Assembly: GCA_019119745.1 (NCBI GenBank)
Contig: DWWI01000165.1
Coordinates: 1-15,975, forward strand
Direction of reading: 5' to 3'
Source: Candidatus Mediterraneibacter gallistercoris
GTDB taxonomy: Bacteria; Bacillota_A; Clostridia; Lachnospirales; Lachnospiraceae
DNA length: 15,975 nt
The position numbers and the translations under genes were made by a program. The notes under the pieces were generated by a model. The model searched no databases and was not told the DNA's origin. It saw nothing but the letters and a program-made list of their open reading frames with translations. Shown here piece by piece: positions 6,844-14,365 of this stretch; within the stretch, counting starts at the first letter, position 1, and each line of letters begins with the position of its first letter.

Positions 6844-7976
6844 TCTTGCTTACCGCCTGTAAGCGAAAGGTCACTCTGCGTTCCCGTCTTTTTCATGTCG
6901 GACTTTTTTGTGTCAGCTTTCTTATCCGTGCTCTTCTTTACAGCTTCAGTCTCCGAAGATTCCGCGTCCCCGTCTTCTCCTGACAGATGATAATGCGCGC
7001 GCACTTTCCGATCCAGTTCTTCCATTACTTCAGGATGATTCTCCAGATAGGCTTTTGCGTTTTCTCTGCCCTGTCCGATCTTCTCGCCTTCATATGCGTA
7101 CCACGCTCCGCTCTTTTTGACCAGATCGATCCCTGTCGCAAGATCAAGGATATCCCCGGCCCTGGAGATACCTTTTCCGAACATAATATCAAATTCAGCT
7201 TCCTTAAACGGCGGCGCGATTTTATTCTTCACAATCTTGATCCGGGTCCTGTTTCCTACCATCTCACCACTCTGCTTAAGCGTCTCTATTCTTCTGACAT
7301 CCATTCGGACAGAAGCGTAAAACTTAAGCGCGCGGCCACCGGTCGTTGTCTCAGGATTTCCGAACATCACGCCCACCTTTTCACGCAGCTGATTGATAAA
7401 GATCACAATACAGTTTGATTTGCTGATCACCGGGGTCAGTTTACGCAGAGCCTGTGACATCAGACGGGCCTGCAGTCCCACATGACTGTCTCCCATATCC
7501 CCCTCAATCTCCTGTCTCGGCACCAGTGCGGCTACCGAGTCGATAACTATAATATCAATGGCTCCTGATCTCACCATTGTCTCCGCAATCTCAAGCGCCT
7601 GATCGCCGCTGTCCGGCTGAGATATGTAAAGCTCATCAATATCTACGCCTATATTCTTTGCATAAACCGGATCCAGCGCATGCTCTGCATCGATAAATCC
7701 GGCAATGCCGCCACGCTTCTGTACCTCTGCGATCATATGAAGCGCAACTGTCGTCTTACCACTGGATTCCGGTCCGTATATCTCAATGACACGGCCTTTC
7801 GGTACTCCCCCGAGTCCCAGTGCCAGATCAAGACTTAAGCACCCTGTCGGCACTGTCTCCACAGCCACATGCGCACTGGAGTCTCCTAGTCTCATCACTG
7901 TTCCTTTTCCAAAATCTTTCTCTAACTTTGCAATAGCCGCATCCAAAGCTTTTTTCTTCTCATCATTTACTGCCAT
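6840..7976 (-). CDS. recA: Recombinase RecA
   Basis: The product is a 378-residue DNA-dependent ATPase that forms filaments on single-stranded DNA, drives strand exchange and stimulates LexA self-cleavage. Walker A is GPESSGKT (68-75) and Walker B is [13 protein letters not shown] (141-153). The L1 loop region is [10 protein letters not shown] (158-167) and the L2 loop is [13 protein letters not shown] (202-214), with the INQLREKVG signature before it. The core is complete. The C-terminal extension after about residue 333 is unusual: an acidic stretch (about 334-345) is followed by a lysine-rich tail with repeated D-x-KK units (about 347-365). The ribosome binding site AAGGAG lies 10 nt upstream of the ATG. 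An SOS box and a promoter lie further upstream, and recX overlaps its stop codon. Confidence 0.99.
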   Translation of the reverse strand: MAVNDEKKKALDAAIAKLEKDFGKGTVMRLGDSSAHVAVETVPTGCLSLDLALGLGGVPKGRVIEIYGPESSGKTTVALHMIAEVQKRGGIAGFIDAEHALDPVYAKNIGVDIDELYISQPDSGDQALEIAETMVRSGAIDIIVIDSVAALVPRQEIEGDMGDSHVGLQARLMSQALRKLTPVISKSNCIVIFINQLREKVGVMFGNPETTTGGRALKFYASVRMDVRRIETLKQSGEMVGNRTRIKIVKNKIAPPFKEAEFDIMFGKGISRAGDILDLATGIDLVKKSGAWYAYEGEKIGQGRENAKAYLENHPEVMEELDRKVRAHYHLSGEDGDAESSETEAVKKSTDKKADTKKSDMKKTGTQSDLSLTGGKQE

Positions 7977-8001
7977 AAATCAAATTCTCCTTCTCCTCTA
8001 T

Positions 8002-8015
8002 CGAACAGTTGTTCG
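8002..8015. promoter_or_regulatory. LexA (SOS) box of recA
   Basis: CGAACAGTTGTTCG matches the Gram-positive LexA/DinR operator CGAAC-N4-GTTCG exactly. It lies 26 nt upstream of the recA start codon and about 9 nt downstream of the -10 region, so LexA bound here would overlap the transcription start. Confidence 0.92.
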
Positions 8016-8023
8016 CATCTGTT

Positions 8024-8055
8024 ATTATACTATTACACTAATTGTAAATTGTCAA
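8024..8055 (-). promoter_or_regulatory. recA promoter
   Basis: The minus strand carries TTGACA (complement of 8050-8055). A perfect TATAAT (complement of 8024-8029) is 20 nt away, and the overlapping TAGTAT (complement of 8027-8032) is at the ideal 17 nt. Either can serve as the -10 box. Both place the start of transcription next to the SOS box. Confidence 0.65.
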
Positions 8056-8371
8056 CAACATTTTAGCTTTCTTATTATACAATTTTACATGTACAATAAA
8101 ACGGACTTATCTTACTGTAATTTGAACCTTTAAAGCTATAATTCGGACTTATAGTTGGAAACGGGGGACCATCTGTCATACACAGCACCTCTTTTCACCT
8201 GGTTCTTCTATACTCAGGTTTATACTTGTTCTATCATACAGTTACATTCATTGTCGGATATATGTTCCGATATGGAACCAGCCGAAAATGAGACGCCTTA
8301 AAGCGGTGAAGATACAGCAGCAAGACAGCCGCCGATATCAGTAAAGTGAGGATAGCATACAGAGGAGAAAA
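8056..8371. other. Intergenic stretch without a recognisable gene
   Basis: This is the left part of the 701-bp gap between recA and the ABC transporter operon. I see a perfect TATAAT on the plus strand (8137-8142) without a good -35 box. I also see a small stem-loop with arms CTATAA and TTATAG (8136-8154). The sequence looks AT-rich and has no reading frame with convincing protein features. A minus-strand frame at 8234-8440 encodes one hydrophobic stretch but lacks a good ribosome binding site. Confidence 0.5.
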
Positions 8372-8572
8372 ATGCAATATATATTTGGAAATTCGTGTTT
8401 GCCGGAAAGTCATTTTCTCAGTAAATTGTCCGAAAATCACCCGGATACAGTGGATTGACCCACGTATCTGGGAAGGGTTGGATTTGTTGATAAAGTTCCG
8501 GCTACTTCCGGTTTGTATGCATGTTTGTTGAAGAATGGCGCTGCGGCTGAAAAAAGTGTACTGACCGGATGA
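8372..8572 (+). pseudogene. Possible small ORF interrupted by an in-frame TGA
   Basis: An ATG at 8372 with GAGGAG 4 nt upstream opens a 28-codon frame ending in TGA at 8456-8458. The same frame continues for 37 more sense codons to a second TGA at 8570-8572, 7 nt before a strong terminator hairpin. The second half contains protein-like sequence such as VPATSGLYACLLKNGAAAEK. I do not recognise the product. The simplest reading is a decayed small gene. A 28-residue peptide gene or chance are alternatives. No sign of selenocysteine insertion was identified. Confidence 0.25.
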
Positions 8573-8579
8573 GACAGCA

Positions 8580-8612
8580 AAAAAGAAGATACTGTTGCAG
8601 TATCTTCTTTTT
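8580..8612. terminator. Strong bidirectional terminator after the ABC transporter operon
   Basis: A perfect 15-bp stem (8580-8594 with 8598-8612) has a TTG loop and A-rich left and T-rich right arms, so either strand yields a hairpin followed by U residues. On the minus strand it lies about 65 nt after the stop of the last permease gene. On the plus strand it follows the TGA-interrupted small ORF. Confidence 0.9.
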
Positions 8613-8677
8613 CTGCGTCTACAATTCGATCAATATGACTTTACTATTACAGCGGTGTTTGTTCAATAAACACGAAC

Positions 8678-9670
8678 TTACCGCTCCTCGCGGAAGTAGT
8701 TGAGGCCGCAGCTCTTCGGCTGGGCGTGTTCTTTGCTCTGCCGCATGCTCGTCACAACAAGTACAATGATCGTTGCCACATATGGCACCATATCATAAAT
8801 CTGGGCCGGAAGTCCGGGGATGTTGACATACATACGCATAATCGTCAGGCCTCCGAAAATGAGGGCCACGATCATGCCGCGCGCCGGGCTCCACGTTGCA
8901 AAAATAACCAGGGCAACTGCCAGCCAGCCATAGCCGCTGACACAGTCATGCACCCATACGCCGGATGTTGTTACCATACTCATATACATACCGCCGATTC
9001 CGCAGATTCCTCCTCCGACCACAGTTGCAAGATATTTGTAAAGCGTAATATTGATACCGGCAGCATCGGCTGTTGCCGGATCCTCTCCCACTGCTCTCAG
9101 ATTCAGTCCCACGCGGGATTTACTGAAAAACCATGCCATAATAATTGCCACGATTATAGCAAAGTAAACAAGCCAGTTATAGCCAAACAGAAGCGGTCCG
9201 AGCACCGGTATATCCGAGAGCACCGGTATATTTAATCCGGAAAACGCTTTTTTGGTCACATCCGTAACCGCCACATAACCGCCGGCCTGCTGTCCGATAT
9301 ACTCACCGAAGAAATTGCCGAACCCGGTACCGAAGATAGTCAGTGTAAGTCCTGTTACATTCTGATTTGCACGCAATGTGATCGTAAGGAAACTGTAGAT
9401 CAGCGCTCCCCCTGCACCCGCAATAAAAGAAGTCACAAGAGCGATCGCTGCCGATAGAACTCCGCTCGGGTTTCCCCCGCCGGCAATTACCGCCTGCTCG
9501 TAATAATAAGAACCGGCAAGCCCTGTAATGGCACCCATGAACATCATACCTTCTACACCGAGGTTCAGGTTGCCCGACTTCTCTGTCAGTATTTCTCCCA
9601 GCGCTCCGAGCAGAAGGGGTGTCCCGGCCAGAACTGCGGCAATAAACAATCCATTCAATGTATTAAGCAT
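8678..9670 (-). CDS. ABC transporter permease, nucleoside/BMP type (second permease)
   Basis: The product has 330 residues and is the second inner-membrane permease of a BMP-dependent importer. It is related to LivH/RbsC-type permeases. It is highly hydrophobic, with about eight to ten membrane segments. The N-terminal stretch TPLLLGALGEILTEKSGNLNLGVEGMMFMGA is typical of the nucleoside branch (NupQ/NupC-like proteins), with L-G-V-E-G at about 38-42. The ATG at 9670 has GGAGG 7 nt upstream and overlaps the first permease stop by 8 nt, indicating coupling. An in-frame upstream start would extend it by 19 residues of hydrophilic sequence and is unlikely. It is the last gene of the operon, followed by the bidirectional terminator. 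Confidence 0.92.
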   Translation of the reverse strand: MLNTLNGLFIAAVLAGTPLLLGALGEILTEKSGNLNLGVEGMMFMGAITGLAGSYYYEQAVIAGGGNPSGVLSAAIALVTSFIAGAGGALIYSFLTITLRANQNVTGLTLTIFGTGFGNFFGEYIGQQAGGYVAVTDVTKKAFSGLNIPVLSDIPVLGPLLFGYNWLVYFAIIVAIIMAWFFSKSRVGLNLRAVGEDPATADAAGINITLYKYLATVVGGGICGIGGMYMSMVTTSGVWVHDCVSGYGWLAVALVIFATWSPARGMIVALIFGGLTIMRMYVNIPGLPAQIYDMVPYVATIIVLVVTSMRQSKEHAQPKSCGLNYFREER

Positions 9671-10760
9671 GATGTTCCTCCTTTCCTCTTCTGATGAGCC
9701 TGTATGTGATAAAGAATTCACATCCAAGCATGAAGAACAGTATAATGCCGATCAGAAGATCCGAAGCAGATGCAGGGATCTTAAACTGAGTCTGTATCGC
9801 ATTGGATCCTCGTTCCAGCATGGCGATAAACACAGACACGACCAGCATTCCGAAAGGATTCATCTTTGCCAGCCATGCCACCGTGATCGCGGTAAAACCG
9901 ACTCCGCCGGCAGTGCTTTCTGTGATGGTATAATCAGCTCCTGCGAACTGAAGCATGCCCACAAGGCCACAGAGCGCGCCGGAGATAAACATTGTCCGTC
10001 TGAAAACGCGCCCCACATTAATGCCTGCATATCTGGCTGTATTATTACTCTCGCCAACAACAGCGATCTCATATCCCTGTTTGGTCTTATTAAAGTAGAT
10101 ATAGGCCAGTACCACAAGAATCAGGGCAAGTATCCATCCCCAGTGCACGCCGAGCACTTTCGTCAGACGTGCTCCCGGCACAAGCATGTCAATCTTCGGA
10201 TAGCTGCTTCCTTTTGCTTTCCACGGACCGTTCATCAGGTATTTAATGAAGGCCAGCGCAATATAGTTCAGCATCAGAGTAAACAAAGTCTCATTTGTTC
10301 CCCATTTTGCTTTACAGACCGCCGGAATCAATCCATAAATCCCGCCTGCCACAATAGCGGCAAGCATCATGAGCAGCACCAGCGGAAGCTTCGGGAAGAT
10401 ATGAGCTGTAAAGAGCCCGAAAGCGCCGGCTGCTACCGCCCCGACGAGGATCTGTCCCTCGCCGCCGATATTCCAGAATTTCATCTTAAACGCAAATGAG
10501 ATGCCGATTGCCGTGATCAGCAGGGGCACTGCTATTTTAATCGTCTCATGGATAACAGTGCTCGATCCCCACGCCCCTTTTACCATGGAAATATAGACAG
10601 AGAACGGATTATGCCCCAGCATGAGGATCACGATTCCTCCGGTCACAAGTGAGAGGATAAAAGCTATTGCACGAATTCCCCACGCTTTTTTCTGCGGCAT
10701 AGTATCTCTTTTTACCATTCTTATCAGAGGCTCTTTTGCCTGTGTATTATGTGAACTCAT
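9663..10760 (-). CDS. ABC transporter permease, nucleoside/BMP type (first permease)
   Basis: The product has 365 residues. A hydrophilic N-terminus of about 25 residues is followed by many membrane segments. It shows the family pattern FAFKMKFWNIGGEGQILVGA near 84-103, the equivalent of the G-E-G loop of BPD_transp_2 permeases. It pairs with the next permease as a heterodimeric channel. Its ATG overlaps the ATPase stop in an ATGA junction and has GGGGAGGTG about 6 nt upstream. It belongs to the same class as NupP or NupB of Gram-positive nucleoside importers. Substrate assignment is by family and operon, not by residues I can see. Confidence 0.92.
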   Translation of the reverse strand: MSSHNTQAKEPLIRMVKRDTMPQKKAWGIRAIAFILSLVTGGIVILMLGHNPFSVYISMVKGAWGSSTVIHETIKIAVPLLITAIGISFAFKMKFWNIGGEGQILVGAVAAGAFGLFTAHIFPKLPLVLLMMLAAIVAGGIYGLIPAVCKAKWGTNETLFTLMLNYIALAFIKYLMNGPWKAKGSSYPKIDMLVPGARLTKVLGVHWGWILALILVVLAYIYFNKTKQGYEIAVVGESNNTARYAGINVGRVFRRTMFISGALCGLVGMLQFAGADYTITESTAGGVGFTAITVAWLAKMNPFGMLVVSVFIAMLERGSNAIQTQFKIPASASDLLIGIILFFMLGCEFFITYRLIRRGKEEHHA

Positions 10761-12340
10761 GCTGTCACCTCCCCTTTCTCGTCTTCCTTTTTATCTTTTG
10801 TAAACGGGTTGTCTGTATGGATCATCATAAGACCGATATCTTCTTTGGAGACTTCACGGGGATCCACTATCCCGCTCACCTTTCCGCCGCACATAACCAT
10901 AATCCGGTCAGACAGCTGCATCAGCACGTCAAGATCCTCTCCGATAAAGATAACCGCGACGCCCTTTTTCTTCTGTTCATTAAGCAGATCATAAATCCGG
11001 TATGAAGAGTTGATATCAAGTCCCCGGACCGGATAGGCCACAATCAGCACGGAAGGCTGACAGGCAATCTCCCGTCCCAGAAGCACCTTTTGGACATTTC
11101 CTCCGGAAAGCCTGCCTACAGGAGTATCTACACCCGGAGTCACAATCTCAAGTTCGTCGATCAGCTTCTCCGCAAGTTCTTTCGGTGTCTTCCTGTCTAC
11201 AAAAATTCCTTTCTTCGATTTATAACTTCTGAGCATCACATTATCCGTCATATCCATGCCTGCAACAAGCCCCATGCCCAGCCGGTCCTCCGGTACGAAA
11301 GCCATAGAGATTCCTTTTTTCACGATCTCGTCCGGTTTCAGTCCCAGTATACGTTCCTGTACAGGGATTCCGTTGTGCTCTCCCAGATACAGAACAGATC
11401 CTCCGATAGACGGATACAATCCCGCAATGGTCTCGCACAATTCTTTCTGTCCGCTGCCGGCAATTCCGGCAACACCGAGAATCTCACCGCCATATGCATC
11501 AAAGGACACATTATCCAGGGCTTTGACTCCATCACCGTTCAGGCAGGTCAGGTCGATCACCTGCAGACGTTTTTCCCCGCGCTTTACTTCCGGTCTCTCA
11601 ATCTCCAGACTGATAGGCCGTCCTACCATCATTTCGGTAAGCTGAGCCTGATCCGTCTCCGCCGTATTGACCACTCCTATGTATTCTCCCTTTCGGAGAA
11701 TCGCCACCCGGTCCGAGATCGCAAGCACTTCGTTAAGTTTATGCGTAATGATTATAATGGATTTCCCGTCTTTTTTCATGTTACGGAGCACTGCAAACAG
11801 CTTGTCCGTCTCCTGGGGAGTCAGCACGGCTGTCGGCTCATCCAGGATCAGAATGTCTGCGCCTTTGTACAGAACTTTCAGGATCTCCACAGTCTGCTTT
11901 TCCGAAACAGACATATTATATACTTTCTTTGTCGGATCCATTTCAAATCCATACCGTTTCGCAAGTTCCGACACTTTCCTGTTAATCTCTTTCCTGTTCA
12001 CAACAGTCTTTCCGTCAAGTCCCAGCACGATATTTTCCGCCGCCGTCAGCACATCTACAAGCTTGAAATGCTGATGGATCATGCCGATTCCAAGGGCGAA
12101 AGAATCTTTCGGGGAACGGATCGTAACCTCTCTGCCTTTTACAAAGATTTCTCCGTGATCCGGGAAATAAATACCGGACAACATGTTCATAAGAGTTGTC
12201 TTTCCGCTGCCGTTTTCTCCCAAGAGTGCAAGAATCTCACCGGTCTTCAATTCGAGATTGACATCTTTGTTTGCAACGACCTTTCCGAACGTCTTTGTTA
12301 CATGATGCATCTTTACTGCATACTCTGCTGTCCCTCCCAA
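10757..12340 (-). CDS. ABC transporter ATP-binding protein, nucleoside/BMP type (two nucleotide-binding domains)
   Basis: The product has 527 residues with two ABC domains in one chain, as in RbsA/NupA. The first domain is complete: Walker A GENGSGKT (41-48), signature MSVSEKQ (143-149), Walker B LILDEP (163-168) and switch histidine H200. The second is degenerate in the usual way for this family. Its P-loop reads GIAGSGQKE (292-300) without the GKT lysine-threonine, its signature is LSGGN (411-415), and AYPVRGLD (435-442) has Y in place of the catalytic glutamate. Hence only one site should hydrolyse ATP. The start is TTG at 12340 with AAGGTGAG close upstream. The first ATG (residue 11) lies inside the conserved region. 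It follows the BMP gene after a UUCG hairpin. Confidence 0.94.
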   Translation of the reverse strand: MGGTAEYAVKMHHVTKTFGKVVANKDVNLELKTGEILALLGENGSGKTTLMNMLSGIYFPDHGEIFVKGREVTIRSPKDSFALGIGMIHQHFKLVDVLTAAENIVLGLDGKTVVNRKEINRKVSELAKRYGFEMDPTKKVYNMSVSEKQTVEILKVLYKGADILILDEPTAVLTPQETDKLFAVLRNMKKDGKSIIIITHKLNEVLAISDRVAILRKGEYIGVVNTAETDQAQLTEMMVGRPISLEIERPEVKRGEKRLQVIDLTCLNGDGVKALDNVSFDAYGGEILGVAGIAGSGQKELCETIAGLYPSIGGSVLYLGEHNGIPVQERILGLKPDEIVKKGISMAFVPEDRLGMGLVAGMDMTDNVMLRSYKSKKGIFVDRKTPKELAEKLIDELEIVTPGVDTPVGRLSGGNVQKVLLGREIACQPSVLIVAYPVRGLDINSSYRIYDLLNEQKKKGVAVIFIGEDLDVLMQLSDRIMVMCGGKVSGIVDPREVSKEDIGLMMIHTDNPFTKDKKEDEKGEVTA

Positions 12341-12391
12341 AATCTCACCTTCCTTCTCTTTCTTTTTCTTCTATGTAGCTGTCATACAAAC

Positions 12392-12409
12392 AAAGCCGTC
12401 CGAAGACGG
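12392..12409 (-). terminator. Intercistronic UUCG hairpin between the BMP gene and the ATPase gene
   Basis: The minus strand AGCCGTC-TTCG-GACGGCT is a 7-bp GC-rich stem with the very stable UUCG tetraloop, followed by TTGTTTGT. The U tract is imperfect, so it may act as a partial terminator or as a 3' protector. Either would let the lipoprotein be made in excess over the ATPase and permeases. Confidence 0.65.
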
Positions 12410-12443
12410 CTCTGTATTTGTAACTTATATAAAGTTGCTGATA

Positions 12444-13616
12444 TTATTCGACAACATTACAGCCATCGATGATATACAGCCAGGACGGTGCTGAAGATTC
12501 TTCCTGCTCATGATAGTATTCGCCTTCCGGAACTTCATACTTCTCACCTTCCGGGCTCACACCGGAAAGCGGTCCGTCAAATACATGGATCTCACCGGAG
12601 ATCAGTTTCTCCTGTGCCTCATCAATAGCTTCCTGCGTTCCCTCTGCTGCAATATCTGTATTCAGTGGAGACAGATAAACAGCGCCATCCTCAAGTCCTT
12701 TGCACCAGTCAACCGGGATCTCTTTTCCATCGATCATATCCTGAACAGCCTCTGTTACATAGATTCCCCAGTCAATACGCGGAGAAATCAGAGAAGCATT
12801 CGGAGCAGCCTCGATCATATCATTGTTGTAGCCTACCTGCCATACTCCGTTGTCCTCTGCTGTTGTTGCAGGTGCCGTAGAATCGGAGTGCTGTGAGATT
12901 ACGTCGCATCCGCGGTCGATCAGCGCCTGCGCCACCTGGGACTCGACAGTCGGATCATTCCAGGAATTGGTGTACATAATGTCCATTGTCACGTCCGGGT
13001 TTACACTCTTTGCGCCCAGATAAAATGCTGTATACCCGCTGATAACCTCCGCAAACGGGAATGCGGCTACATAGCCGAGCTTGTTTGACTCTGTCTTCAT
13101 ACCTGCAGCGATACCTGCCAGATAGCGTCCTTCATAGATAGACGCGAAATAGTTGTGGAAGTTGTCCAGTCCTGAATCGGCAGCCTGGTATCCTGTCGCA
13201 TGGCAGAACTGAATATCAGGATACTCTGCAGCAACCTCTTTTACATAATCCTCAAATCCGAAACTTGTCGCGAAGATAATATTACATCCTGCGTCCACAA
13301 GTTCTCTCAGAGCCGTATCACACTCGGCGCCCTCCGGTACATTGTATTTGTTCACAATCTGATCGTCGCTTAATCCAAGAGTTTTCTGCATCTCCTGAGT
13401 TCCCAGATCCTGATTGTATGTGTATCCCATATCACTCGGATCTGACACATGTACAAATCCTACTTTAATCTCATCTTTTGGGATTCCCTCTGATGTTGAA
13501 GAGGAAGACCCTCCTCCTTCATTTCCGCCGGTTTCTGCTGCCGGAGCTCCGCACCCTGCGATCAGAGTGACTGCCATAGCCGCACACAATAATACGCTGA
13601 TGATCTTCTTTTTCAT
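12444..13616 (-). CDS. BMP-family substrate-binding lipoprotein of a nucleoside-type ABC importer
   Basis: The product is a 390-residue extracellular lipoprotein of the basic membrane protein / PnrA family. It begins MKKKIISVLLCAAMAVTLIAGC with the lipobox L-I-A-G-C ending at C22. A flexible Gly/Ser linker (about 30-43) comes next, then the binding domain from IKVGFVHVSDPSDMGYTYNQ, the characteristic first strand of the family. Known members bind purine nucleosides. The start at 13616 has GGAGG 6 nt upstream and yields a proper signal peptide, whereas the in-frame ATG at 13670 would put 18 charged residues before it. It is the first gene of the four-gene transporter operon and has its own strong promoter. 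The 3' hairpin may raise its expression over that of the downstream genes. Confidence 0.94.
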   Translation of the reverse strand: MKKKIISVLLCAAMAVTLIAGCGAPAAETGGNEGGGSSSSTSEGIPKDEIKVGFVHVSDPSDMGYTYNQDLGTQEMQKTLGLSDDQIVNKYNVPEGAECDTALRELVDAGCNIIFATSFGFEDYVKEVAAEYPDIQFCHATGYQAADSGLDNFHNYFASIYEGRYLAGIAAGMKTESNKLGYVAAFPFAEVISGYTAFYLGAKSVNPDVTMDIMYTNSWNDPTVESQVAQALIDRGCDVISQHSDSTAPATTAEDNGVWQVGYNNDMIEAAPNASLISPRIDWGIYVTEAVQDMIDGKEIPVDWCKGLEDGAVYLSPLNTDIAAEGTQEAIDEAQEKLISGEIHVFDGPLSGVSPEGEKYEVPEGEYYHEQEESSAPSWLYIIDGCNVVE

Positions 13617-13736
13617 ATTTTTCCTCCTTTTCTGCTGTCGTCCCGGTCGGCTTTTCCCCGGAACATCCATGATTTAGTAATAAAAACGCCATCCTCATCC
13701 CAGAAAACTTCTTAGTATTCGGATAGCTTTACAAAT

Positions 13737-13765
13737 ATTCTACTCTCTGCACTTCTGCGTGTCAA
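13737..13765 (-). promoter_or_regulatory. Promoter of the BMP/ABC transporter operon
   Basis: The minus strand has TTGACA (complement of 13760-13765), a 17-nt spacer and TAGAAT (complement of 13737-13742), five of six bases of the ideal -10 box. Transcription should start near 13730, leaving a leader of about 114 nt. I see no purine riboswitch core or terminator-like switch in that leader. Confidence 0.8.
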
Positions 13766-13814
13766 TAAATTCAAAAAACAATTTAGCTTCCTCATTAATA
13801 ACTGATTCCGCTTT

Positions 13815-14162
13815 TTAAATATTTTCCTCCCATTCTTTTTCGCGGAATCCTACAAGGACCTTATCACCGTCGACAAGAATCGGCCGCTTTACGAGCATAC
13901 CGTCGGTAGAGAGCAGACGGATCTGTTCCTCCTCACTCATTTCCGGAAGTTTATCTTTCAATTTCATTTCTTTATACGAATTTCCGCTTGTATTGAAGAA
14001 TCTCTTCAGGGGAAGACCGCTTTTTCTCCACCACTGTTCAACCTCCTCCGCTGTCGGATTTTCCGTTTTAATATCTCTTAACTCATACTCTTTTCCGTTT
14101 TCTTCGAGCCATTTTCTTGCTTTCATACACGTGCTGCATTTCGGATAGCATACAAATAACAT
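13815..14162 (-). CDS. Spx/ArsC-family thioredoxin-fold protein (arsenate reductase-like)
   Basis: The product has 115 residues and belongs to the ArsC/Spx/YffB family of small thioredoxin-fold proteins. The redox centre is C9-S-T-C12 in CYPKCSTCMKARKWLEE, aligned with the CxxC of Spx, with an extra cysteine at C5. The C-terminal signature LVKRPILVDGDKVLVGF carries the conserved arginine R93 and proline P94. The start at 14162 has AAGGAG about 6 nt upstream. An earlier in-frame ATG would add 17 charged residues. Members include glutathione- or thioredoxin-linked reductases and the RNA-polymerase-binding regulator Spx, and these cannot be separated by sequence alone. It stands alone between the BMP operon and the divergent flavodiiron gene, with a stable hairpin in its leader. 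Confidence 0.88.
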   Translation of the reverse strand: MLFVCYPKCSTCMKARKWLEENGKEYELRDIKTENPTAEEVEQWWRKSGLPLKRFFNTSGNSYKEMKLKDKLPEMSEEEQIRLLSTDGMLVKRPILVDGDKVLVGFREKEWEENI

Positions 14163-14198
14163 TTTTCTCTCCTTTCTTTTTTCCAGCTTCAAGATTTC

Positions 14199-14220
14199 GT
14201 CCTGCATATGCATGCGGACG
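14199..14220 (-). other. Stable hairpin in the leader of the Spx/ArsC-like gene
   Basis: The minus strand can fold CGTCC with GGACG and, inside that, GCAT with ATGC around a GCAT loop, with a single bulged A. This makes a 9-bp stem 37 nt upstream of the start codon. No T tract follows, so it does not look like a terminator. It could be a leader structure or a protein-binding palindrome. Confidence 0.45.
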
Positions 14221-14270
14221 ACAGCTATACTTAATAATATCAGTTCCTTGCACGAAAATAAATACGCATA

Positions 14271-14298
14271 TTGCGAATTTTATCTTTTATGGTAGAAT
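14271..14298 (+). promoter_or_regulatory. Promoter of the flavodiiron protein gene
   Basis: TTGCGA (14271-14276) and TAGAAT (14293-14298) are spaced by 16 nt, and the -10 box is preceded by TGG, making an extended -10 element. The start site would be near 14305. A TTGACA at 14306-14311 has no good -10 partner at normal spacing. Confidence 0.6.
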
Positions 14299-14312
14299 AT
14301 AGTCGTTGACAA

Positions 14313-14330
14313 TTGTTTATTCATTCACAA
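14313..14330. promoter_or_regulatory. Putative Rex-type operator in the flavodiiron protein leader
   Basis: TTGTTTATTCATTCACAA agrees with the Clostridia Rex consensus TTGTTAANNNNTTAACAA at 12 of 14 defined positions. It lies just downstream of the predicted start site, where a repressor would block transcription. Rex senses the NADH/NAD+ ratio. The assignment is by pattern only. Confidence 0.4.
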
Positions 14331-14365
14331 TCTCATGATTATATTTTTACAAGGAGGAATTTTTC

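Noticed and set aside
8131..8220. A riboswitch-like segment with a stem-loop followed by ACGGGGGACC, recalling c-di-AMP (ydaO) riboswitches
   Set aside because: The other conserved blocks of that class (GGGGTGAATC-like and the closing GACAGCTAAC-like block) are not present, and no target gene follows on the plus strand.
8234..8440. A minus-strand frame with one hydrophobic stretch that could be a small membrane protein
   Set aside because: Start codons have no convincing ribosome site, there is no promoter, and the only support is a single hydrophobic run in AT-rich DNA. It also overlaps the plus-strand small ORF.
9528..10499. A 323-codon plus-strand open frame opposite the permease genes
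   Set aside because: Composition is typical of antisense to hydrophobic membrane genes (many His, Cys, Ser, Arg), with no recognisable family or start signal.
11090..12472. A 460-codon plus-strand open frame opposite the ABC ATPase gene
   Set aside because: It is antisense to a clear ATPase with full motifs. Its translation is rich in His, Arg, Ser and Phe with no domain, and there is no ribosome site or promoter.
13617..13730. Possible purine riboswitch in the leader of the nucleoside importer
   Set aside because: No purine aptamer core or mutually exclusive terminator could be found in the leader.
14306..14311. TTGACA as the main -35 box for the flavodiiron gene
   Set aside because: At 16-18 nt downstream there is no acceptable -10 box. 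The upstream extended -10 promoter is better.
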